Below the pieces are notes generated by a model. It had not been told where the DNA came from. It saw nothing but the letters and a program-made list of their open reading frames with translations, and searched no databases. DNA of 40,983 bases, taken from positions 1 through 40,983 of the forward strand of contig JAFYWK010000019.1 of the NCBI GenBank assembly GCA_017558065.1, given 5' to 3'. Positions 15,696 through 24,182 of the stretch are shown here, piece after piece. The translations under genes were made by a program, and so were the position numbers. Each line of letters opens with the position of its first letter. Within the stretch, counting starts at the first letter, position 1. The stretch comes from Paludibacteraceae bacterium. GTDB lineage: Bacteria > Bacteroidota > Bacteroidia > Bacteroidales > Paludibacteraceae.

Positions 15696-17432
15696 ATGAA
15701 ACACTTTGTATTACTCACTCTTTTATCCATCGCTTCGCTTTGCCCAAGCATGGCGAACGTGGTTTGTCAGAAAGCTGGTCCCCACAACATGCATATTCGC
15801 GTAGAGGGCGACTATCGTTACCTACTTCTCCCTATCGGAGACAAAGCACATGAATACCGTGTGCAACTCATCGAGGATAACCAATTGTATCGCTCATTGA
15901 TTATCCGTCTTGCCAACGAAGGTGAGATCGACTATTATGTACCACTGGACTTGCAAGGACTGAATCTGGATGCACTCCATCTCAACGTGCGCTATGGCAA
16001 CGAACCTATTGCATGGGATAAGATTCAAGCCGTCAACAGCTATGATGCCAGCAATACCGACAAGTATCGCCCTGTCTTCCACCACACTCCTCAATGGGGC
16101 TGGATGAACGATCCTAACGGTATGTTCTATGATGAGCAAAAAGAACTCTGGCACCTCTATTATCAGTACAATCCTTATGCCTCTACATGGCAAAACATGA
16201 CCTGGGGACACTCCACCTCTAAGGACCTGCTCCACTGGGATCATCAGCCATACGCCTTAGAAGTAGATGCCAACGGAGCCATCTTCTCTGGTTCATGCGT
16301 AGTGGATAAGAATAATACCGCAGGTTTTGGTAAGAACGCTGTGATTGCCTTCTACACAACTGCCGCAGACTGCCAAACACAATCCATGGCATACTCACTG
16401 GATGGCGGTTTGACCTTCACCAAGTATGCAGGCAACCCTATCATTGTGGCAGGTATTCCTGATTTCCGCGACCCTAAGGTATGGTGGAACGAGGGCACCG
16501 AGGAGTGGAACATGGCATTGGCTTGCGGCCAAGAGATGCAGTTCTACGCTTCTAAGAACCTCAAGAAGTGGCACTATCTCTCTTCCTTTGGCAAGGGTGT
16601 AGGTTGCCACGACGGCGTATGGGAGTGCCCTGACTTGATGCGCGTGTCAGTACGTGGCACCGATGAGCATAAGTGGGTATTGCTCTGCAACATCAACCCT
16701 GGCTGTCCTTTCGGTGGCTCTGCTACCCAGTATTTTGTAGGCGATTGGGACGGCAAACAGTTTACTCCTCTGTATGAGAACGACCAAGTCATCACCAAAT
16801 GGATGGACTACGGCAAAGACCACTATGCTACCGTATCATTTGCACACGCACCACACAATCGCAACACCGTGATGGTATGGATGAGCAACTGGCAATACGC
16901 CAACGATGTGCCTACCATGCAATTCCGTTCCGCAAACGCTCTCCCACGCGATATAGACCTCTATCAGGACGACAAAGGCATCTATCGATTGGGGGTAAAG
17001 GTTAGTCCTGAAGTAGCTAACCTGAAGGGCGACGCAGTCAAAGAAGGCACCAGCCGTATCAAGCCATTGCCTGCTACTGCTATCATCGATGTGGAAGTCA
17101 CATCTACTACTCGCCCCGCAACCATCACCTTGCGCAACGAGAAGGGCGAACAAGTGGTAATGACCTATGACTTCAAGGCAGGCACTTTCAGCATGGATCG
17201 CGTGCAATCTGGTTTGACCCATTTCAGCAAGGATTTTGCCGCTGTCACCACCACACCGCTCTTCGTGTCCTCCAAGACACACCGCGTAAACATTTATGTG
17301 GACAAGTACTCCATCGAGGCCTTTGATGCAAAGGGATATTGGAGCATGACCAACCTGGTCTTCCCTACCCAACCATATAACCAAGTGGAAGTAGTAGGCG
17401 GAAAAGTAAAAGTATATTCTATTAACCATTAA
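15696..17432 (+). CDS. GH32 fructan beta-fructosidase (levanase/inulinase type)
   Basis: The canonical GH32 enzyme (578 residues) hydrolyses beta-fructosyl bonds and releases fructose or fructo-oligosaccharides. A signal peptide (about 1-20) precedes a short beta domain (about 22-105, of the DUF4980-like type preceding some GH32 enzymes), the catalytic propeller (about 127-425) and a C-terminal beta-sandwich. The catalytic residues are visible as Asp139 in WMNDPNG, Asp259 in FRDP, and Glu310 in WECPDL. Unlike the other two GH32 proteins here, it has no sorting-like tail and no lipobox, which suggests a periplasmic place. It starts 13 bases after the preceding gene. Confidence 0.93.
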   Translation: MKHFVLLTLLSIASLCPSMANVVCQKAGPHNMHIRVEGDYRYLLLPIGDKAHEYRVQLIEDNQLYRSLIIRLANEGEIDYYVPLDLQGLNLDALHLNVRYGNEPIAWDKIQAVNSYDASNTDKYRPVFHHTPQWGWMNDPNGMFYDEQKELWHLYYQYNPYASTWQNMTWGHSTSKDLLHWDHQPYALEVDANGAIFSGSCVVDKNNTAGFGKNAVIAFYTTAADCQTQSMAYSLDGGLTFTKYAGNPIIVAGIPDFRDPKVWWNEGTEEWNMALACGQEMQFYASKNLKKWHYLSSFGKGVGCHDGVWECPDLMRVSVRGTDEHKWVLLCNINPGCPFGGSATQYFVGDWDGKQFTPLYENDQVITKWMDYGKDHYATVSFAHAPHNRNTVMVWMSNWQYANDVPTMQFRSANALPRDIDLYQDDKGIYRLGVKVSPEVANLKGDAVKEGTSRIKPLPATAIIDVEVTSTTRPATITLRNEKGEQVVMTYDFKAGTFSMDRVQSGLTHFSKDFAAVTTTPLFVSSKTHRVNIYVDKYSIEAFDAKGYWSMTNLVFPTQPYNQVEVVGGKVKVYSINH

Positions 17433-17448
17433 ATAAACAATACGTATA

Positions 17449-18603
17449 ATGAAACAATCTTCTTTTAGCGCACTCGTTGTAGTGATGCTCTGCTTCTTCA
17501 CTATGGGATTTGTGGATCTCGTAGGTATTGCCAGCAACTATGTTCAAAGTGATTTAGGTCTTACCGATTCGCAAGCCAACATCATGCCTTCATTGGTATT
17601 CTTCTGGTTCTTAATCTTCTCTGTACCTACGGGTATGCTGATGAATAAGATTGGCAGAAAACGTACCGTGTTACTTTCGATCATCGTAACCGTATTGTCA
17701 CTTGCATTACCTATCTTTGGTAATTCATATCCTCTGATGTTGATTGCCTTCTCATTGCTCGGTATTGGTAATGCATTGATGCAAACATCGCTCAACCCAT
17801 TGGTTTCTAATATCGTTACTGGCAACCTGTCATCCACCCTCACGTTCGGACAGTTTGTGAAGGCCATCGCCTCTTTCTTGGCACCATATATCGCCATGTG
17901 GGGCGCTACACAGATTATCCCTGCGGGCGAATTGGGTTGGCGCGTGCTGTTCCCTATCTACGGCGTGATTGGTATCATCGCTATCGTATGCCTGGGCATG
18001 ACCCATATCAACGAGGAGCCAGTAGCCAAAGGTAGTAGCGTCATTGACTGCTTCAAACTGCTGGGCAATCCATTCATCTTGCTCTGTTTCTTGAGCATCA
18101 TGTGCCACGTGGGTATTGATGTGGGTACCAATACCACAGCCCCTAAGATTCTCATGGAGCGTTTGGGTATGACCTTGGCTGATGCTGGCTTTGCTACTTC
18201 GCTATACTTCATTTTCCGTACAATAGGTTGCCTGAGTGGCTCTGCCATCTTGCGTAAAGTACCAGAGAAAGTGTTCTTTGCTGTCAGTGTGGCTATGATC
18301 ATTGCATCAATGATTATCCTGTCTGTGGCACAAACACAATGGTTGCTCTATGTGGGTATTGCATTGGTTGGCTTTGGCAACTCCAATATCTTCTCCATCA
18401 CCTTCGCACAAGCACTGGCACACGACCCTGAGCATAAGAACGAGATTTCTGGTCTGATGATTATGGGTCTGTTCGGTGGAACCATCTTCCCACTTGCTAT
18501 GGGCTTCATGAGCGATGCTATGGGCACTCTGGGTGCTGTCATCGTGATGATCGTTGGAGCAGCTTACTTGCTCGGATTTACATTGAAAATTAAAAAACAA
18601 TAA
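17449..18603 (+). CDS. MFS sugar transporter (FucP-like), probable fructose importer
   Basis: The inner-membrane carrier has 384 residues and about 12 hydrophobic helices. Typical MFS loop motifs are NKIGRKRTVL (65-74) after helix 2 and the FucP-type GIGNALMQTSLNPLVS. It lies between a GH32 gene and a fructokinase gene with 10-16 base gaps, the same order as the transporter/fructokinase pair BT1758-BT1757 of the B. thetaiotaomicron levan locus. It probably brings periplasmic fructose into the cytoplasm; the sugar is inferred from context. Confidence 0.88.
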   Translation: MKQSSFSALVVVMLCFFTMGFVDLVGIASNYVQSDLGLTDSQANIMPSLVFFWFLIFSVPTGMLMNKIGRKRTVLLSIIVTVLSLALPIFGNSYPLMLIAFSLLGIGNALMQTSLNPLVSNIVTGNLSSTLTFGQFVKAIASFLAPYIAMWGATQIIPAGELGWRVLFPIYGVIGIIAIVCLGMTHINEEPVAKGSSVIDCFKLLGNPFILLCFLSIMCHVGIDVGTNTTAPKILMERLGMTLADAGFATSLYFIFRTIGCLSGSAILRKVPEKVFFAVSVAMIIASMIILSVAQTQWLLYVGIALVGFGNSNIFSITFAQALAHDPEHKNEISGLMIMGLFGGTIFPLAMGFMSDAMGTLGAVIVMIVGAAYLLGFTLKIKKQ

Positions 18604-18613
18604 TACACTCATT

Positions 18614-19519
18614 ATGAATTATGTTATTGGATTGGGTGAGGCGCTGTTTGACTGCCTCCCTACAGGTCGCAAATTAGGTGGTGCACCTGCTAACTTTGCT
18701 TATCACGTTTCTCAATTCGGCTTTGATTCGTGTGCGATCTCTGCTATCGGTGATGATGAATTGGGACAAGAGATTATCGATACATTTGATAAAGTAGGAT
18801 TGCATTACTGCTTGCCCAAAGTGGATTTCCCTACGGGCACCGTACAAGTAACGCTCAACGATAAGGGTATTCCTCAATACGAGATTTGCTTAGGCGTAGC
18901 ATGGGACAATATCCCATTGACAGATGAGTTGTTAGCGATTGCTAAAGAGGCTAAAGCAGTTTGTTTTGGTTCTTTGGCACAACGTTCTGCTACCAGTAGA
19001 GCTACCATCAATGCCATGCTAGAGGCTATGCCTGCGGATACGTTGAAGGTATTTGATATTAACTTGCGTCAAAGCTGGTACAGTGCTGAGGTGATTGAGA
19101 ATTCTCTCAAGCACAGCAATATCTTGAAGATCAACGACGAGGAATTGGATGTAGTAGCACCTATGTTGCTCAACGTAGAGGTTCATCCAGAGCAATTGAT
19201 CGCTACAGATAAGGAGAAGACCTTGCAAGTATGTCGTCAGTTGATTGAAGGCTATGCTTTGGATATGGTGATTCTCACATGCGGTACCAATGGTTCGTAT
19301 GTCATCACTAAGGACGAGTATAGTTTTGTACCTACTCCTAAGGTAGAGGTGGCTGACACCGTAGGTGCTGGTGATAGTTTCACTGGCTCATTCATTGCCA
19401 AACTGCTCCAAGGTGCAAGCATCAAAGATGCACACGAGACTGCGGTCAAAGTGAGTGCATTTGTGTGCACACAGTCAGGTGCAATGCCAGTCTTACCACA
19501 AGAATATACCCAACATTAA
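18614..19519 (+). CDS. PfkB-family fructokinase
   Basis: The cytoplasmic sugar kinase (301 residues) probably phosphorylates imported fructose with ATP. PfkB hallmarks are GGAPANFA (22-29, sugar binding), AIGDDELG (44-51), FDINLRQSWY (147-156) and DTVGAGDSFTGSF (248-260) with catalytic Asp254. The length is normal for the family. It is the last gene of the tightly packed series 12404-19519 and links the locus to glycolysis. The product (6-phosphate) is inferred from the family. Confidence 0.92.
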   Translation: MNYVIGLGEALFDCLPTGRKLGGAPANFAYHVSQFGFDSCAISAIGDDELGQEIIDTFDKVGLHYCLPKVDFPTGTVQVTLNDKGIPQYEICLGVAWDNIPLTDELLAIAKEAKAVCFGSLAQRSATSRATINAMLEAMPADTLKVFDINLRQSWYSAEVIENSLKHSNILKINDEELDVVAPMLLNVEVHPEQLIATDKEKTLQVCRQLIEGYALDMVILTCGTNGSYVITKDEYSFVPTPKVEVADTVGAGDSFTGSFIAKLLQGASIKDAHETAVKVSAFVCTQSGAMPVLPQEYTQH

Positions 19520-19572
19520 GGTTTTATAATAACCGCATTTATGGCACTACAGCAATATATCTAATCATATCC

Positions 19573-19604
19573 ACATAAACGAGCTTAATGGAGCTCGTTT
19601 ATGT
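19573..19604. terminator. Perfect hairpin between the fructokinase and the last GH32 gene
   Basis: A 13-bp perfect stem (19573-19585 with 19592-19604) with a 6-base loop lies 54 bases after the kinase stop. There is no T run after it on either strand, so it may be a weak terminator, an mRNA 3'-end stabiliser or a processing site. No clear TAnnTTTG promoter precedes the next gene; the nearest is TACGCTTTG (19629-19637) with one extra base, directly at the start codon. Confidence 0.55.
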
Positions 19605-19639
19605 TGTATATGATACGCGGTTGAAAATTTACGCTTTGT

Positions 19640-22462
19640 ATGATCACATTACTCATTTTGTTTTTAATTTTCAGTACGAATATCGTAGCTGAGCAACGAG
19701 CAGATATACTTATTGCAGACTTTGAAAGTGGAAGCTACGAAGGGTGGAATATTATTGCAGGTAACGCTTTCGGTTCTGCCCCTACAAGTGGTGCTTTGTC
19801 TGGTCAAATGGCAGTCACAGGCTATGAGGGGAACTATTTTATCAACACCTTTTTAGGAGGCGATGCTTCTACAGGCACACTGGAATCAGATCCGTTTGTC
19901 ATTGACCGCACACACATCTATTTCCTCATCGGTGGAGGCGCTAACGGTGGGTGTCGTATGGAGTTGCTCATTGATGGAGCTATTGTCCGTAGCATTACGC
20001 CAGAGTGGTCAGCAGAAGAGTTGAGATGGAACTGGTGGGAAGTGGCTGATCTACAAGGTCAGACTGCCCAGTTGCGCATCATAGACAACGAGACCGGTGG
20101 TTGGGGACATATCAATGTGGATTATATTCTGCAATCTGACAATCAAGTGATTGCCAACTTTGACCAAAGTAGCTATGAGGATTGGGTGACTACGGGTAAC
20201 GCTTTTGGCAACGCCCCTGCTACGGGTGCGCTCGACGGGCAATGGGAGGTCAAAGGATTTGGTGGTACAGGCTTAGTCAACACCTTCCTTGGAGGCGATG
20301 CCTCTACGGGTACACTTACCTCACCTGAGTTTACCATATCCAGGCCATACATCAATTTCCGTATTGGTGGAGGATTCGATCCTAAGACACTCTATGTGGA
20401 ACTCATTGTGAATGATAGTGTAGTGTATAAGACTACTCCTATCGAGCGAAAAGGACGCGACCATGACTCATGGCAAGAACGTCTCTATATCCGCACATGG
20501 GATGTCGCTAACTATATTGGCAAAACTGCTATTATCAAGATTACGGATGCCGCTACAGGCGGATGGGGACACATCAATGTGGATGACTTCGTTCAATCCG
20601 ATATTCGTGCTTCCTTAATGGCAGAAAATCTCCGCTGGAAACTGAAGGCTGAAGCACAATACTTGATGGTGCCAATCCAAAATGCAGCAGACATGATGAA
20701 CATGATTCTTCGTACTGCGGACGGCAGCGTGATTTGTGAGCAACAGATGCGCTTTGCCCGCAATGCTGTAGATCGTTATATGCCTGTTTATGTAGGCGGA
20801 CATATCGGAGATAGCCTAGAAGTACATTTGGAATCCTATTGCACAAGCTTATCGTATGAGGAGCTTTTCCATACTTCCGATGATCCAGGCTTTGAGAAGC
20901 CAACTACCGACCCATACTATCCACTTTTCCATCATGCACCTGCGTATGGCTGGATGAACGACCCTAATGGTATGGTTTATTACAAAGGCAGATACCATCT
21001 CTTCTATCAGCATTACCCATATGGCACGCAGTGGAGCGATATGCACTGGGGACATGCTTCTTCTGCTGATCTTATCCACTGGGAACAACATCCTATCGCC
21101 CTTTTCCCCGATAACTATGGCGGTATGTTCTCTGGTAGTATCGTTATTGATGAGAATAATACAGCAGGCTTTGGAGCCGATGCGCTGGTAGCTATCTATA
21201 CATCTACCTCTCCTACTCAATGCCAATCTATAGCCTATTCATTGGATGAAGGTATGACATGGCATAAGTATGGAGCCCCAGTACTTAATGGTAGTGGCGA
21301 TTTTCGTGACCCAAAAGTCTTCTGGAATCAAGAACAGAATGCTTGGACAATGATTCTTGCTGCAGGACAACAAGTGAAGATTTATTCATCTCCTGACCTT
21401 AAGCGTTGGACTCTCAAGCAAAACTGGGGAACTGGCATCGGTAGCCATGCTGGCGTATGGGAGTGTCCAGACTTGATTCAAGTACCTGTAGAGGGAAGCG
21501 ATGAGATGAAATGGTTGATGATCGTAAGTATCAACCCTGGTGGTCCATCAGGTGGTAGTGGCACCCAGTATTTCATTGGAGATTTTGTAAACAATAAGTT
21601 TGTCTTAGAAACAGATACTAAGACAAGATGGCTGGACTACGGCAAGGATAACTATGCAGGTGTAACATGGTTTGGACGTCGCGACAGCAAGAATCGTCCG
21701 TTGTTTGTTGGCTGGATGAATAACTGGCAATATTCGGGAGATGTGCCAATGGATACTTCTGTATATCGTGGAGTCAACACCTTCCCAAGAGCGTTGTCCT
21801 TTGTCAATACGCCTAACGGTTTGTGCCTGAAGTCAGCACCCGCAGACGCTATCGCACTGCTCCGTAGCGACTCTGTGTATGCTCCTCAAGTAGGAACTAT
21901 CAACCAGAAGTGGGAAGCAGCGAATATTCAAGAGTTAAATAGCGGAGCTGCCATTGTAGAGTTTAAGGTAGGCAGCGAAAGAAAAGGTTGGAAACTCACC
22001 TTAAGCAATGATGCGCAGGAATCGGTGGTAATCAATTTCCAACCAAATGCTAATCGCGTCACTTTCGATCGCCGAAACTCTGGTCTCAAGAGCTTTAACT
22101 ACAATTTCTCTTCGACCATTCAAGCGGGACTATTGCATGGCGAGGAGAACGCAGAGAAAGCAATGCTACTCATTGACCGCTCTTCTATCGAGTTGTTCAT
22201 CAACGATGGACGATTGTCGATGACCAATCTGGTTTATCCTAGCAAGCCTTATACCCATTTGTCAATAGAGCCTACCGACGGCACGCTGGATGTACAGCAA
22301 CTCGAAGTGACAGCGGTGACATTGGATAAGTATCAAACAGGTATTCACCAACCCAACGCGCAATTGAAAGAAAACACGCTTCAATTGATTGATGGACAAA
22401 TAGTGATCTGTACGTCTGAAGGAAAGAAATATAATATCTTGGGCGTATTGCTCAGCGAATAA
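19640..22462 (+). CDS. Large secreted GH32 fructanase with tandem N-terminal beta-sandwich modules and tail
   Basis: The protein has 940 residues. A signal peptide (about 1-18) precedes two tandem copies of a beta-sandwich module (22-167 and 168-322). Each starts with an ADFES or ANFDQ block, includes NTFLGGDASTGTL, and ends in GGWGHINVD. A DUF4980-like domain (about 325-410), the GH32 propeller (about 425-735), a C-terminal sandwich and a tail (about 912-940, IDGQIVICTSEGKKYNILGV) follow. The catalytic residues are visible as Asp441 in WMNDPNG, Asp557 in FRDP and Glu608 in WECPDL, so it should be active. The modules resemble those N-terminal to levanases and probably bind fructan. The tail suggests surface secretion. 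The gene is separated from the kinase by a hairpin. Confidence 0.92.
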   Translation: MITLLILFLIFSTNIVAEQRADILIADFESGSYEGWNIIAGNAFGSAPTSGALSGQMAVTGYEGNYFINTFLGGDASTGTLESDPFVIDRTHIYFLIGGGANGGCRMELLIDGAIVRSITPEWSAEELRWNWWEVADLQGQTAQLRIIDNETGGWGHINVDYILQSDNQVIANFDQSSYEDWVTTGNAFGNAPATGALDGQWEVKGFGGTGLVNTFLGGDASTGTLTSPEFTISRPYINFRIGGGFDPKTLYVELIVNDSVVYKTTPIERKGRDHDSWQERLYIRTWDVANYIGKTAIIKITDAATGGWGHINVDDFVQSDIRASLMAENLRWKLKAEAQYLMVPIQNAADMMNMILRTADGSVICEQQMRFARNAVDRYMPVYVGGHIGDSLEVHLESYCTSLSYEELFHTSDDPGFEKPTTDPYYPLFHHAPAYGWMNDPNGMVYYKGRYHLFYQHYPYGTQWSDMHWGHASSADLIHWEQHPIALFPDNYGGMFSGSIVIDENNTAGFGADALVAIYTSTSPTQCQSIAYSLDEGMTWHKYGAPVLNGSGDFRDPKVFWNQEQNAWTMILAAGQQVKIYSSPDLKRWTLKQNWGTGIGSHAGVWECPDLIQVPVEGSDEMKWLMIVSINPGGPSGGSGTQYFIGDFVNNKFVLETDTKTRWLDYGKDNYAGVTWFGRRDSKNRPLFVGWMNNWQYSGDVPMDTSVYRGVNTFPRALSFVNTPNGLCLKSAPADAIALLRSDSVYAPQVGTINQKWEAANIQELNSGAAIVEFKVGSERKGWKLTLSNDAQESVVINFQPNANRVTFDRRNSGLKSFNYNFSSTIQAGLLHGEENAEKAMLLIDRSSIELFINDGRLSMTNLVYPSKPYTHLSIEPTDGTLDVQQLEVTAVTLDKYQTGIHQPNAQLKENTLQLIDGQIVICTSEGKKYNILGVLLSE

Positions 22463-22479
22463 AATCCACTACATATAGC

Positions 22480-22522
22480 AAAAATCTCCGTCAGTGTGCA
22501 CGCACTAACGGAGATTTTTTTT
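22480..22522 (+). terminator. Intrinsic terminator of the fructan locus
   Basis: A stem of about 16 bp with one mismatch (arms about 22480-22495 and 22503-22518) ends in a run of T to 22522. It closes the locus 18 bases after the last GH32 stop. Confidence 0.85.
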
Positions 22523-22608
22523 GTAAATATCCCGCGGTTCCATGCTTGTCCGTGCCCGTCCGTGGTGGGTATATAAAGCGGGGTTTTTATAATAAAAACA
22601 CAAAAGTG

Positions 22609-22639
22609 TTGCATATATCAAAAAAAAGCAGTAACTTTG
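22609..22639 (+). promoter_or_regulatory. Promoter of asnS
   Basis: TTG (22609-22611), a 20-base spacer and TAACTTTG (22632-22639) match the Bacteroidales -33/-7 pattern, 65 bases before the asnS start codon. The spacer between terminator and promoter holds a short imperfect repeat (GTCCGTG twice, 10 bases apart, near 22549-22565). Confidence 0.75.
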
Positions 22640-22704
22640 CGGGCTATTTCTATTATAATGGATAATGGAAAAGGGGAAAGAGAAATTAATAAGCAACAAT
22701 CATA

Positions 22705-24102
22705 ATGAAAAGAACAGAAATCATTAACGCCCTGCAATTGGCAGGAGAAGGACAACTCATCAACGTGCGTGGATGGGTTCGTAGCCGTCGTGGCAACAAA
22801 AATGTTAGTTTTATTGCCCTCAACGATGGTTCAACAATCAAGAACATACAAATCGTAGTGGATTTGGCACAATTCCCAGAAGAGAACCTCAAGCCCGTTA
22901 CCACTGGCTCATGTATCTCTGCCACTGGTCACCTCGTTGCCAGCCAAGGTAGCGGACAAGCCGTAGAGATCCAGCTCACCGAGCTCGAAGTATATGGCAC
23001 AGCCGACCCAGAGCAATACCCATTGCAGAAGAAAGGTCTGAGCATGGAGTACCTGCGCACCATCGCACACCTCCGCCCTCGTACCAACACCTTCGGTGCC
23101 GTGTTCCGCATTCGCCACAACATGGCCATGGCTATTCACCAATACTTCCACGAGCACGGATTCTTCTATTTCCACACCCCCATCATCACCGCCAGCGACT
23201 GCGAGGGCGCAGGACAGATGTTCCAAGTGACCACCAAGAACCTCTACAACCTCAAGAAAGATGAGGAAGGCAAGATTGACTACAGCGATGACTTCTTTGG
23301 CAAGCAAACCAGCTTGACCGTATCAGGACAATTGGAGGGCGAATTGGCTGCTATGGCACTCGGTAAGATATACACCTTCGGTCCTACCTTCCGCGCAGAG
23401 AACAGCAACACCCCACGCCACTTGGCAGAGTTCTGGATGATTGAGCCAGAGGTAGCTTTCATCCAAAAAGATGAACTCATGGACCTCGAAGAGGACTTCA
23501 TCAAATACTGCGTACAATGGGCATTGGATCACTGCAAAGACGACCTAGAGTTCCTCAACCAATTTGTGGACAAAGGACTTATTGCACGTCTAGAGTCTGT
23601 GGTGAAGACCGACTTTATCCGCCTCACCTATACCGAGGGTATTGAGATTCTTCAAGAGGCAGTGAAGAACGGTAAGAAGTTTGAGTTCCCATGCACATGG
23701 GGCGATGACCTGGCTTCTGAGCACGAGCGTTACCTCGTAGAGGAACACTTCAACAAACCTGTCATCATGTCTGACTATCCAAAGGACATCAAAGCCTTCT
23801 ACATGAAGATCAACGAGGATAACAAGACCGTACAAGGTACCGATGTACTCTTCCCACAAATCGGAGAGATCATCGGCGGTAGCGTGCGCGAGGAGAGCCT
23901 CGACAAACTCAACTCCGAAATCGAACGTCGCGGCATCCCAACCAAAGACATGTGGTGGTATCAAGACACCCGCCGCTTCGGCGCTGCACCTCACGCAGGC
24001 TTCGGATTGGGCTTCGAACGACTCATGCTCTTCGTGACAGGTATGCAAAACATCCGCGACGTGATTCCTTTCCCACGTACACCTAAGACAGCGGAGTTTT
24101 AG
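22705..24102 (+). CDS. asnS: Asparaginyl-tRNA synthetase
   Basis: The class IIb aminoacyl-tRNA synthetase (465 residues) charges tRNA-Asn with asparagine. An N-terminal OB-fold anticodon-binding domain (about 15-105, [20 protein letters not shown]) precedes the catalytic core, with motif 2 [20 protein letters not shown] and motif 3 [15 protein letters not shown] near residues 432-446. The length is normal. It has its own promoter and is a housekeeping gene unrelated to the fructan locus. Confidence 0.97.
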   Translation: MKRTEIINALQLAGEGQLINVRGWVRSRRGNKNVSFIALNDGSTIKNIQIVVDLAQFPEENLKPVTTGSCISATGHLVASQGSGQAVEIQLTELEVYGTADPEQYPLQKKGLSMEYLRTIAHLRPRTNTFGAVFRIRHNMAMAIHQYFHEHGFFYFHTPIITASDCEGAGQMFQVTTKNLYNLKKDEEGKIDYSDDFFGKQTSLTVSGQLEGELAAMALGKIYTFGPTFRAENSNTPRHLAEFWMIEPEVAFIQKDELMDLEEDFIKYCVQWALDHCKDDLEFLNQFVDKGLIARLESVVKTDFIRLTYTEGIEILQEAVKNGKKFEFPCTWGDDLASEHERYLVEEHFNKPVIMSDYPKDIKAFYMKINEDNKTVQGTDVLFPQIGEIIGGSVREESLDKLNSEIERRGIPTKDMWWYQDTRRFGAAPHAGFGLGFERLMLFVTGMQNIRDVIPFPRTPKTAEF

Positions 24103-24108
24103 GCGGCA

Positions 24109-24143
24109 GATATCTGGTATCCAGAAGCCGGTATCCGGTAGCC
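24109..24143. repeat. Degenerate 7-base tandem array, GGTATCC type
   Basis: Five consecutive 7-base units (starting at 24109, 24116, 24123, 24130, 24137) lie 6 bases after the asnS stop codon. GGTATCC is exact in two and GGTAGCC in one. The period equals that of the arrays at 4557 and 40882, but the unit sequence differs. Confidence 0.6.
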
Positions 24144-24182
24144 AACAAAGACAAGAAAATAATCAACAAAACAATAACATTT

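Noticed and set aside
22545-22570. Imperfect GTCCGTG repeat before asnS
   Set aside because: Only two copies 10 bases apart; it does not share the 7-base period of the other arrays.
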